DNA of 64,000 bases, from positions 1-64,000 of the forward strand of contig JAFGTF010000080.1 in assembly GCA_016934265.1 (NCBI GenBank). The letters are read 5' to 3'. The notes beneath the pieces are model-generated. The model saw only the letters and a list, made by a program, of their open reading frames with translations, ran no database searches and was not told the DNA's origin. Below, in pieces: positions 53,264-60,747 of this stretch; the first letter of the stretch is position 1, and each line of letters starts with the position of its first letter. Source of the stretch: Spirochaetota bacterium. GTDB taxonomy: Bacteria; Spirochaetota; B62-G9; DRHN01. Made by a program: the position numbers and the translations under genes.

Positions 53264-54451
53264 ATGGATGGCCTCCTGATGTCGATCAAACAGCTGAGAG
53301 CCTGCAGAGGTTCGATTGTGGGTTGCTGCGGCATCCTCATAATACTCATTTCCTGCTTCAGTTTCGCGTACAGCGGCCAGAAAGATAAAAAAAATCCAAT
53401 TGATCCGGTGACAAACAGGAACAAACCATGGCGAATCGGTTATTATGAGGGGGGGCCCTACGCAAACTACGTCGCACACCTCAGGGCGGTTGTTGCAGGT
53501 TTACAGAAAATCGGTTGGCTTAATGATTTCACAGTTCCGGATAAATGGGCGCCGGAAGATGCGAAATCGGTTTGGGATTTTTTATGCGCAGAGGGGGGCG
53601 GTAAGTATATCGAGTTCGTGCAAGACGCATTCTGGTCGGCTGATTGGGACAATGAACACAGAGAGAAAACCCGGTCCTCCGCTCTCATACGGCTGCGTGA
53701 AAAGGGCGACATCGATCTCATTCTCGCGATGGGAACATGGGCGGGCCAGGACTTGGCCTGTAATGAGCACGCGGTACCGACCATAGTTCTCTCGACAAGC
53801 GACCCGATAGGCGCCGGCATTATAAAATCCGCCGAAGAGTCGGGGTATCGACACGTTCATGCGCGTGTCGATGAGGACAAGTATAAACGGCAGATCCGTT
53901 TATATTACGACATCTTCAGCTTCGCTTCTCTTGGAGTCGTGTATGAAAACAGCCCGGAGGGCCGGCTTTATTCAAATATTCCGGATCTTCAGGAAATGGC
54001 TGCGGAACTCGATTTCGAGCTTGTCGAGCGGCACGTCCCCGATATCGGGTTATCGGACGAGGAATGTGTACAGATGGTGAAAGCGGCGTATAAGGAGCTT
54101 GCCGAGATGGTGGACGTACAATGGATAGGCGCACACAGGGGAGAAAGTCCCCAGTACCTGCCGCAGACACTGCAGCCTTTGCTGGATCGCGGCATCCCGA
54201 CCTGGGCAGCCGAGGGGGCTGAGTGTGTCAAAAACGGCGCGCTGATGAGTACATCCCGTATGAACCTATCAGATGTAGGGGTATGGACCGCCGGTATTAT
54301 TGCCCAGGTCCTGCGGGGCACAGCGCCCGGCGACCTATCACAGTTCTTTCGGCACCCGGACGCCATCGCCATCAATATGACTACGGCGAGAAAAATCGGC
54401 TATGTTCCCCCGCCCGGGATATTGGAAATAGCAGATGAGATCTACGAATAA
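53264..54451 (+). CDS. ABC substrate-binding-protein-like periplasmic lipoprotein (PF04392-like)
   Basis: 395 residues. The hydrophobic leader (GILIILISC) ends in LISC, a proper lipobox with Cys31 (or Cys26 if ATG 53279 is used). The mature protein has a type I periplasmic-binding fold: WRIGYYEGGPYANYVAHLRA, LILAMGTWAGQDLACNEHAV, TIVLSTSDPIGAGI, LGVVYENSPEGRLYSNIPDL and DVGVWTAGIIAQVLRGTAPG. These resemble ABC_sub_bind (TrpX-like) proteins. No permease or ATPase gene is present. Instead the gene overlaps a histidine kinase gene by 17 nt, so a sensory role (ligand presentation to the kinase, as LuxP does for LuxQ) is inferred. No strong ribosome site is seen. Confidence 0.8.
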   Translation: MDGLLMSIKQLRACRGSIVGCCGILIILISCFSFAYSGQKDKKNPIDPVTNRNKPWRIGYYEGGPYANYVAHLRAVVAGLQKIGWLNDFTVPDKWAPEDAKSVWDFLCAEGGGKYIEFVQDAFWSADWDNEHREKTRSSALIRLREKGDIDLILAMGTWAGQDLACNEHAVPTIVLSTSDPIGAGIIKSAEESGYRHVHARVDEDKYKRQIRLYYDIFSFASLGVVYENSPEGRLYSNIPDLQEMAAELDFELVERHVPDIGLSDEECVQMVKAAYKELAEMVDVQWIGAHRGESPQYLPQTLQPLLDRGIPTWAAEGAECVKNGALMSTSRMNLSDVGVWTAGIIAQVLRGTAPGDLSQFFRHPDAIAINMTTARKIGYVPPPGILEIADEIYE

Positions 54452-55511
54452 AACCCGCAATTCTTCTGAAAGAGCTTTACCAAACGTAAAAAGCACAATA
54501 ATAATTATTTCCGTAACATTCGTCATTATACTGCTGTTCTGGCTTCTGGACGGCGCCGTCCATTATTTCTTCTACGGCTCATACGTCCGTTTCCTTTTAT
54601 TCCAACGGCCGGAATCCTTATCTAATGCGATGTTCCGAAACGCGTCAGGCTACTCGCTCATGATACGGGGGATGTTCTCCATAATGATGCTCACGGCATG
54701 TTTCCTGCTGACACTGTTTGTTGCCAAGCAGAAACGAACCGAGCTGACGCTGCGAAACAGCGAAGCCCAGATACGAAAGATGAACGAGCAGCTGGAGGTC
54801 CGAATACAAGCTCGAACAAAGGACCTCGAGGAGTTCGCATATATCGTGTCTCACGACCTGAAAGCGCCCTTGCGTGGTATCGGGCAGCTCACCGACTGGC
54901 TCGCCCAGGACTATAAGAAAAACCTCGACCCGCAAGGTCGGCAGATACTGGAGCAGCTGAAAGGAAGGGCGATCCATATGGACCGGCTCATCAACAGCAT
55001 TCTTCATTATTCTCGCATAGGTCGTGTTAATGAGAAGCCGACACTTGTTGATCTGGATACCATCGTGCATGATGTCATCAAGAGCCTTCCGGTGCACGAA
55101 GGTGTAACCATTACCGTTGAAAAAAAATTGCCTTTCGTGCAAGGCAGCGGCATTCGTCTCTCCGAAGTGTTTCAGAACCTGATTGAAAATGCAATCAAGC
55201 ATCGTGATAATCAATGCAGTGAAATTCGCGTCTTCTATGAGGATGAGCCCGATCAGTGGCGCTTCAGTGTTTCGGACAACGGTCCCGGAATCGATCCTAA
55301 ATATCATGAAAAAATATTTATGGTATTCGAGACCATCGAATCAACTGAGAGCGGAAGTACGGGAATCGGACTCGCGATTGTAAAAAAATCAATCGAGATG
55401 TACGGCGGGAAGGTCGGAGTAAATTCCCAAAAGGGTAAAGGGTGTACATTCTGGTTCACCTTGCCGAAAGGAAAGACGGATGAGGACAAAAAGACCGATT
55501 CTTCTCGTTGA
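54435..55511 (+). CDS. Membrane sensor histidine kinase
   Basis: 358 residues. Two membrane spans (about 19-47 and 75-96) enclose a small periplasmic loop of about 28 residues. A coiled-coil linker follows (LRNSEAQIRKMNEQLEVRIQ). The HisKA motif is FAYIVSHDLKAPLRGI with His140. The ATPase domain has FQNLIENAIKH (N box), VSDNGPGIDP (G1) and GSTGIGLAIVKKSIEMYGG (G2). FAYIVSHDLKAPLRGI resembles phytochrome-type and NtrB-distant kinases that signal to Rcp1-like lone receivers, which fits the next gene. The periplasmic loop is too small to bind ligand alone, supporting dependence on the lipoprotein. Confidence 0.94.
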   Translation: MRSTNKTRNSSERALPNVKSTIIIISVTFVIILLFWLLDGAVHYFFYGSYVRFLLFQRPESLSNAMFRNASGYSLMIRGMFSIMMLTACFLLTLFVAKQKRTELTLRNSEAQIRKMNEQLEVRIQARTKDLEEFAYIVSHDLKAPLRGIGQLTDWLAQDYKKNLDPQGRQILEQLKGRAIHMDRLINSILHYSRIGRVNEKPTLVDLDTIVHDVIKSLPVHEGVTITVEKKLPFVQGSGIRLSEVFQNLIENAIKHRDNQCSEIRVFYEDEPDQWRFSVSDNGPGIDPKYHEKIFMVFETIESTESGSTGIGLAIVKKSIEMYGGKVGVNSQKGKGCTFWFTLPKGKTDEDKKTDSSR

Positions 55512-55902
55512 AGACGACGGTGTGGATGCGATCACCGTCAGTCGTGCACTGAAAGAGATTCATGTGACGAACAAGCTTGTGCATACGGCAAACGGTGAGG
55601 AGGCGATCGAGTACCTAACAAATACGAATAACATCCTCCCGGCGATTATTCTGCTCGACTTGCGAATGCCCAAAATGAATGGAATCGAGTTTCTCAGTCT
55701 GCGGAAAGAGGATCCCCGCATCAGCCTGATACCGGTTGTCGTGCTGACTACTTCCGATGAAGAAAAGGATAGAATAGACAGCTTCAGACTCGGCGTCGCC
55801 GGCTATATGGAAAAACCGGTCGACTACATACAGTTTGTCGAGGTTATTCGAACAATAAATCTTTACTGGACCCTGAGCGAGCTTCCCGAGCTCAACGATT
55901 GA
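55480..55902 (+). CDS. Single-domain response regulator (Rcp1-like receiver)
   Basis: 140 residues, a receiver domain only. The acidic pair is in ILLVEDDGVDA, the phosphoacceptor Asp60 in IILLDLRMPKMNGIEFL, the Thr in VVVLTTSDEEKD and the Lys in GYMEKPVDYIQF. No output domain. The long insertion after beta-1 and the IRTINLYW tail resemble Rcp1-type receivers paired with phytochrome-like kinases. It overlaps the kinase gene by 32 nt. Its target (a second kinase, an enzyme, a motility component) is not encoded nearby. Confidence 0.94.
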   Translation: MRTKRPILLVEDDGVDAITVSRALKEIHVTNKLVHTANGEEAIEYLTNTNNILPAIILLDLRMPKMNGIEFLSLRKEDPRISLIPVVVLTTSDEEKDRIDSFRLGVAGYMEKPVDYIQFVEVIRTINLYWTLSELPELND

Positions 55903-55948
55903 CCGACGCTCTCACGGAGTACTTTAATTTAGGAGCGCCATCACCGTT

Positions 55949-56491
55949 CTACAGCGCAACAGCGGTCATGACAAAATCGTGTCTTCCCACGAGGATGAAA
56001 TCGCTCACCGCGAAGCCCGACAGGACCGCAAGGGAGATAATCTCTTTTTTGGTGTACCGCTTTCGCGTACAGGGCTTGCGCTCGCCGGACCATACGAAAT
56101 GCAACAGCATATTCGGAAATCGAAAGAATACGAACGGGTGGATTTTATCTGCGAGAACGAGCCTGCCGAACGGCTTCAGCACCCGGTGTATCTCTTGCAG
56201 CAGTTCCGAGGCGTATCTGAAGCGGCGAAACGCGTCCGTGCAGGCCACGACGTCGAAACTGCCCCGTTTGCAAGGAAGAGACGCGGCGTTTGGCAGATCG
56301 GGCACCGTACCGGACCCCGGCGGCCCTTGCCCATCACGAACGGGGCGCGCCAACACGTCGATACCGGAAGATCTTCCGTTTCCGCCCTGTTCGATCATGG
56401 ATATCGTCCCGCCCGATCCGCATCCGACTCTGAGTATGGACCCGAAGAAGATCCTGTCGAGCCTTTTTTCGACCGCTGTATTCAGCTTCAT
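55949..56491 (-). CDS. Class I SAM-dependent methyltransferase, 5' end altered by tandem repeat
   Basis: 180 residues from ATG 56491. Motif I is SILRVGCGSGGTISMIEQ; later SLPCKRGSFDVVACTDAF (motif II), EIHRVLKPFGRLVLADKI (post-II strand) and FAVSDFILVG are typical of class I methyltransferases. Motif I starts only about 18 residues from the N-terminus. The ATG lies in the last unit of a 17-bp array, and an upstream frame (ATG 56663) is in phase with this one only if the array has a single unit. The annotated form may thus lack about 35 N-terminal residues or be expressed by re-initiation. Substrate unknown. It is isolated and convergent with the receiver gene. Confidence 0.72.
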   Translation of the reverse strand: MKLNTAVEKRLDRIFFGSILRVGCGSGGTISMIEQGGNGRSSGIDVLARPVRDGQGPPGSGTVPDLPNAASLPCKRGSFDVVACTDAFRRFRYASELLQEIHRVLKPFGRLVLADKIHPFVFFRFPNMLLHFVWSGERKPCTRKRYTKKEIISLAVLSGFAVSDFILVGRHDFVMTAVAL

Positions 56492-56588
56492 CAAGCTCTC
56501 GCTCTCATCAAGCGCTCACCTTCATCAAGCGCTCACCTTCACCAAACACTCGCCTTCACCAAGCGCTCGCCTTCACCAAGCGCTCGCC
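56487..56588 (-). repeat. 17-bp tandem repeat, six units, at the methyltransferase start
   Basis: Plus-strand units of TTCAYCAAGCGCTCRCC at 56487, 56504, 56521, 56538, 56555 and 56572; the last two are identical, the others differ at 1-4 sites. On the minus strand each unit reads GGYGAGCGCTTGRTGAA. As 17 is not a multiple of three, the frame shifts with every unit. The upstream frame from ATG 56663 stops in the second unit (TGA, 56558-56556). Confidence 0.9.
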
Positions 56589-56922
56589 CAGGCGACTTCG
56601 ATCACGCTTGCCGAACATCCTCCTCGAATACGGAACGCCTGTTTTTTCATTCAATATCTCCATACCTTACACGACGTATCCCGCCCCGAAATATTGCGTA
56701 TAACATACGTTCTTCTTGACGGCACCGCGGTCTCTTATAACATTATCAGGAGAGTAGATGCTGCGGTCTTCGACAGGGCGTATCACGGAAGCGGCTTCTC
56801 TTTTTCGCCGCGGCCGAATCGGACATCGGGGGACACGGTGGTCGCTACGTCTTTATTAATCGCCGCCGTCTATCTCCGGCCCGCCGTGTATCGTCCCGTA
56901 CGGAGCCCGGACTCAATCGCCT

Positions 56923-57480
56923 ATGAGACAATTGTTTGGTACATCGTTCGAAACATGCTTCGGGAGAATCGGTATCGAATGGAAAGACCGGCGGGGCGAA
57001 CCCCTCATCACGAGGGTACTGCTCCCGGAAGAAAACAGCTTTACCGGTGTGGACGCATCCTTTCCGAATCTCGAGACCTCTGAAAAGGAATGGATGGAAA
57101 TACGCCTCGTTGCCGGAAAAATCCAGAAGATGCTCGAGGGGGAGACCGTCGAGTTCGAGCTATGCCGCATCGATCTCGACGCATGCAATCCGTTCCAGAA
57201 GAAAGTCCTCTTAGCCGAACGGGGCATACCGCGCGGGATGATCAGCACCTACGGAAGGATCGCGAGGTTTATCGGCTGCCCGAAAGGGGCACGTGCCGTG
57301 GGGAACGCTCTTTCAAAGAATCCGTTTCCGCTTATTATCCCATGTCACCGGGCTGTGCGCGCAGACGGACTTCTCGGCGGATTCCGCGGCGGCCTCGAGA
57401 TGAAGCGCTCCCTCCTAAGGCTCGAGGGCGTCGCTGTAGACGATCACGACAGGGTCCGGACGAGGCCGTTTTTCTACTGA
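56923..57480 (+). CDS. ogt: Methylated-DNA-[protein]-cysteine S-methyltransferase
   Basis: 185 residues. The active-site signature FPLIIPCHRAVRADGLLGGF holds the alkyl-acceptor Cys in PCHR, and the preceding PRGMISTYGRIARFIGCPKG and ARAVGNALSKNP form the winged helix that flips O6-methylguanine. The N-terminal domain is poorly conserved, as usual. It repairs O6-alkylguanine by irreversible transfer to its own Cys. Single gene; start ATG 56923. The symbol refers to the Ogt/Ada-C family form. Confidence 0.93.
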   Translation: MRQLFGTSFETCFGRIGIEWKDRRGEPLITRVLLPEENSFTGVDASFPNLETSEKEWMEIRLVAGKIQKMLEGETVEFELCRIDLDACNPFQKKVLLAERGIPRGMISTYGRIARFIGCPKGARAVGNALSKNPFPLIIPCHRAVRADGLLGGFRGGLEMKRSLLRLEGVAVDDHDRVRTRPFFY

Positions 57481-57657
57481 CAACCGGTCCCCTTAGTACC
57501 GTGGATCGATTCCAGGAGAAAATACTATCCTTTATCGAGAAGCTTTGCAGACGGTTGCCGCATGATTGTTATCCGGCTCCTGTCCCAAGTACCGATAAAA
57601 GCCTGCCGAAACGTCGCCGTTCGATAGATATATCGATCTTCAGAAATATATTAATTG

Positions 57658-57686
57658 TGGACGCACCCGCGTAGTCCTGTTATAAT
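57658..57686 (+). promoter_or_regulatory. Possible promoter of the flavodoxin gene
   Basis: TATAAT (57681-57686) lies 26 nt before ATG 57712. The best -35 at 17 bp is TGGACG (57658-57663), which is weak. Confidence 0.4.
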
Positions 57687-57711
57687 TCCCAAGGTATCCG
57701 GAGCACAAGAC

Positions 57712-58215
57712 ATGAAGGCGCTTATAGTATATTACTCCTGGACGGGCAACACGAAAACGGTGGCCGACGCGGTCTCCTCAGTGACTGGCGGCAAGCTGCG
57801 ACCCCTCGAGGAGAAGCATAAAAGACGCAAGCGATCCGGCTTTTTGGGTGCCGCTTTCGGGGCGCTTGTAGGGGCGAGGTCAGTACTTTTGAACCCCGAT
57901 TACGACACTTCGGAATACGAAATGGTTTTCATAGGCACACCGGTCTGGGCGATGCACCCGGCACCCGCGATTAACAGCTTTTTACGCTACGCTTCGCTGC
58001 AGGGCAAATCGGTGTACCTGTTCACCACAAACGCTTCCGGCAAGCCGCAGCGGACGTTGGAGTCCCTCACGAAAAAAATCAGAAAAAAGGGAGGGACGCT
58101 CGTCGGCAGTTTTTCGATCAGAACGGACCGCAACCTGAAAGTCGACCCGAAAAAGGCGCTCGAGTTCGTCCGGGAGTGGGCGAAGGAACGAAAACTTCAA
58201 AAAACCGGCCGGTAG
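57712..58215 (+). CDS. Flavodoxin
   Basis: 167 residues from ATG 57712. FMN phosphate-binding loop YYSWTGNTKTVADAV at residues 7-21, then YEMVFIGTPVWAMHPAPAIN (the aromatic stacking loop, Trp) and VYLFTTNASGKPQRTLESL. A basic insertion after strand 2 (KHKRRKRSGFLGAAFGALVG) is unusual for flavodoxins and may contact a membrane or partner. Low-potential electron carrier or quinone-reductase-like protein. The next gene is a larger flavodoxin-fold protein, 210 nt downstream. Confidence 0.9.
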   Translation: MKALIVYYSWTGNTKTVADAVSSVTGGKLRPLEEKHKRRKRSGFLGAAFGALVGARSVLLNPDYDTSEYEMVFIGTPVWAMHPAPAINSFLRYASLQGKSVYLFTTNASGKPQRTLESLTKKIRKKGGTLVGSFSIRTDRNLKVDPKKALEFVREWAKERKLQKTGR

Positions 58216-58425
58216 CGGCTCATGCGGACGACTACGGCGCCCCGCTGATAGATGCGTCGATCAAGAACTTTTTAGTAGCGTACCACCCGGCATATTTATA
58301 ACGATTCAAACGCAAGCCGCATACATCTCTGAAGAGGATCGGTTAAAACCTAAAGAGTCGTTACCGCGAATCCCGTAACCGTGAGCTATGACATCCCGTA
58401 CCGATTCGACGTAAAGGTATGTCGT

Positions 58426-59181
58426 ATGGACGACGCAAGGTATAAAAAAGTCGTTGCAGTCAACAGCAGCCGTAAAAAGGGCAACACCTACACTATACTG
58501 AAAGCCCTTGGAGAGAGGCTCTCCGCTGCAGGCGTCGATTTCGAGATGCTGCACCTCAGAGACTACAATATCAACCACTGCACAGGATGCGAACGCTGTA
58601 TAACAATCGGCCGCTGTACTCAAAAGGACGACTTCGGTCGTGTGCAGGCTTCGCTGACCGGTGCGGACGGCATCGTTCTGAGCTCTCCGGTGTACATGGG
58701 GAGCGTTACCGGCAGACTCAAAGTCTTATTCGACCGTACCTGTTCCTGGTACCACAGACCCGTGCTCGTCGGGAAGCCAGCTCTTATCGTCACAACCACG
58801 GCGGGGTCGTACGCAACCTACACCGCCCGCTATATGAAACGTACCGTCATAGGGTGGGGAATGCACCCTTCCGGGACAATTCTGCGGAAGGCAAGAACGC
58901 TGAATATAAGGCTTTCTGAAAACGAGTACGATGCATTCATCCATCGCCTTTTTTCGCCTCTCTCGCAGTACAGGCCGACCCTTGCACAGCTCATCCATTT
59001 CGGGGTGCAAAAAGTGCTTGCGCTGAAAATCTTGGAGATAGATACCGAATTCTGGAAGGACAGGGGGTGGGATGAAAGCCCTTTCTACTACCGCTGTCGT
59101 ATCGGCCCCTTGAAGCGTATCTTTTCCTGGGTCTTCTACAAGCTTTTATTCTACAGGGTGAAAAAAACCGACCGTTCGTAA
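58426..59181 (+). CDS. NADPH-dependent FMN reductase-like flavoprotein with Cys motif
   Basis: 251 residues from ATG 58426 (GTAAAGGT upstream; an in-frame GTG at 58381 is less likely). N-terminal loop VVAVNSSRKKGNTYTILKAL binds the FMN phosphate, then CTGCERCITIGRCTQKDDF is the CxxCxxC segment typical of iron-sulfur flavoproteins, and LSSPVYMGSVTGRLKVLFDR is the flavin-contact region. The C-terminal third (PTLAQLIHFGVQKVLALKIL) is helical and specific to this group. Likely an electron-transfer or NAD(P)H-linked reductase in anaerobic metabolism. It precedes the DUF2141 gene by 18 nt. Confidence 0.88.
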   Translation: MDDARYKKVVAVNSSRKKGNTYTILKALGERLSAAGVDFEMLHLRDYNINHCTGCERCITIGRCTQKDDFGRVQASLTGADGIVLSSPVYMGSVTGRLKVLFDRTCSWYHRPVLVGKPALIVTTTAGSYATYTARYMKRTVIGWGMHPSGTILRKARTLNIRLSENEYDAFIHRLFSPLSQYRPTLAQLIHFGVQKVLALKILEIDTEFWKDRGWDESPFYYRCRIGPLKRIFSWVFYKLLFYRVKKTDRS

Positions 59182-59199
59182 AAAACCGCGGAGGGAACA

Positions 59200-59640
59200 A
59201 TGAAGCGAAGATGCCTTTTCCCCGTTACCGTGTGTTACCTTTTTTGGGCATGCCTCTCGTTCGCCGGTACAAAAACGTATACGGTGGAGGGCGAGATAAC
59301 ATTCAACGGCACGGGAAACATCTTCGTTTCCCTCGTTACGGAAGAGTTGTTCGGGAAAAAGTACGAGGGGGTCCGAGAAAAAATCCTTGTCGTTACGGAA
59401 AACGAATCCGGGAGCGGAAGGATCCGGTTCTCTTTCGACGGCGTTGATACGGGTGTTTACGGCATCCGCTGCTATCAGGACGAAAACGAAAACGGAGAGC
59501 TCGACGGCGGGCTCTTCGGACCGACGGAGCCGTGGGGTATGTCCTTCCGGCATGACAGACCGACCCGCTGGCCCACGTTCGAAAACATCTCGTTTGAGGT
59601 AATCGAAGACGTCCGTGACCTCACGATCGTCCTGAAGTGA
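59200..59640 (+). CDS. DUF2141 exported protein
   Basis: 146 residues. A signal peptide (FPVTVCYLFWACLSFAG) is followed by the DUF2141 beta-sandwich: TVEGEITFNGTGNIFVSLVT, RIRFSFDGVDTGVYGIRCYQ, then DENENGELDGGLFGPTEPWG, a Ca-binding-like DxNxNGxLD loop. The family is periplasmic or surface, of unknown function. RBS GGAGGGAAC. Its proximity suggests cotranscription with the upstream flavoprotein, though a functional link is not obvious. Confidence 0.9.
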   Translation: MKRRCLFPVTVCYLFWACLSFAGTKTYTVEGEITFNGTGNIFVSLVTEELFGKKYEGVREKILVVTENESGSGRIRFSFDGVDTGVYGIRCYQDENENGELDGGLFGPTEPWGMSFRHDRPTRWPTFENISFEVIEDVRDLTIVLK

Positions 59641-59934
59641 CAGACTTGGCCGGGATGATAGGGCGGCAGGCAATAAAGCGCGGCTTTTTCCTGAGCCGGT
59701 GTCTAAAGCGAATGTAAGGATGGCATTCGGATTATGAACAGGCCCCCGTTCGGTAACTGCCATTAAAGTCGCAAGATCGACAACCGAAAATAATGATTCG
59801 TGACACCTCCGGCAGCGATAGTAGCGCCTTGTGTGCAGCTTTCCATTTGAGATATTGTCGAAGACCATCGATTACTTCGATCTCCCGATCCCGAATCATC
59901 AGTCATACGGCGAACCGGAAACGTTCGGCGAACC
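59641..59934. other. Intergenic segment without a supported gene
   Basis: 294 bp. The minus strand has a 55-codon frame with a CRSCD-like Cys pair near 59780-59900, but no family, ribosome site or length argument supports it. Confidence 0.35.
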
Positions 59935-60102
59935 CTATCTTTGTTTCAGCACCAGCGGCTTGCCGCAGCAGGTGAACGCACACTCCTCTCCCTCCTCATG
60001 ACACCCGCACTGGTCCGCTGGAAAATCGCTATGCATGCATTCTTTAACCACCGTAAGCTCGACTCCACACTCCTCGCATGTTTATATTTCACCCACCTTC
60101 AT
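59935..60102 (-). pseudogene. Desulforedoxin/rubredoxin-like small protein with in-frame TAA
   Basis: Frame from ATG 60102: MKVGEI, TAA (60084-60082), then TCEECGVELTVVKECMHSDF, QCGCHEEGEECAFTCCGKPL, VLKQR and TAG 59935. In desulforedoxin-type proteins the residue after MxVGxI is usually Tyr (VGDIYKCE...CC GKPM), so TAT-to-TAA would explain the stop. Four Cys (CxxC and CC) for the iron centre are intact downstream. 54 codons long. It is treated as a pseudogene because no start lies between the stop and the first Cys pair. Confidence 0.65.
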
Positions 60103-60206
60103 ATCATGACAGCCTGCAATACCTGAACCTCCTTGATTTCGTTACTAATGATATTACTTTATAGGGGACGATACGGCAGGTCAATCATAAAAAGTAGGGG
60201 TACAGG

Positions 60207-60566
60207 GTGAATAAGACGAATAAAAAGTATGCGCTCTTTGCATACAACGGGGAGACTTTATGTTTCGTACACGCCCTCCTCAACGCGCTCGACATGAAGG
60301 AAAAGGGATACGACGTGAAATTGATAGTAGAGGGAACCGCGACGAAGCAGGTGAAGGAGCTTTCGGATCCGGCAAAACCCTTCGCCAACCTGTACGGGAA
60401 GGTGCTGAAGGAAAGCCTGGTCGACGGTGTGTGCAGGGCGTGCGCCGCAAAGACCGGCTCGCTAAAAAGCGCGCAGTCACAGGGCATACGACTGCTCGAC
60501 GACATGTCAAACCACCCGGGCTTCGCCCGGTATCTGAAAGAAGGATTCGAAATCATCACCTTCTGA
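60207..60566 (+). CDS. DsrE-like cytosolic protein
   Basis: 119 residues from GTG 60207 (AGGGG upstream). The fold is that of the DsrE/DsrF-like sulfur-carrier superfamily: KYALFAYNGETLCFVHALLN, MKEKGYDVKLIVEGTATKQV, DGVCRACAAKTGSLKSAQSQ and FARYLKEGFEIITF. Cys at 76 and 79 (CRAC) occupy the region where DsrE-type proteins hold their sulfur-binding Cys. Expected to act in persulfide handling or as a structural regulator in anaerobes. Single gene. Confidence 0.8.
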   Translation: MNKTNKKYALFAYNGETLCFVHALLNALDMKEKGYDVKLIVEGTATKQVKELSDPAKPFANLYGKVLKESLVDGVCRACAAKTGSLKSAQSQGIRLLDDMSNHPGFARYLKEGFEIITF

Positions 60567-60747
60567 GTCCCCGCCTGTCTCTTGCCTGGGGAAAAATCGG
60601 CCGTTTACTTTGCCAGAAAAAATAGACAGGGTCCGCCGTGGAGCTGTCGCCGCCGCACCCGGGATAGACCGCCTTTCGTCTTCCACCCTTCCCGCTTGAC
60701 CGGTACAACGACATGCGTTAACGTTATTACCACATTATGGAGACATC

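Noticed and set aside
52922-53479. 185-codon minus-strand frame
   Set aside because: No family features; covers the promoter of the signalling unit and the start of its first gene in the opposite strand.
56487-56588. CRISPR-like array
   Set aside because: Units are head-to-tail with no spacers and only 17 bp; no cas genes nearby.
55899-57083. 394-codon plus-strand frame
   Set aside because: Overlaps the methyltransferase antisense and runs through the 17-bp array and into the Ogt gene; low-complexity Ser/His-rich translation from the repeat.
59781-59900. 55-codon minus-strand frame with a Cys pair
   Set aside because: No recognised family or ribosome site; too short to support alone.
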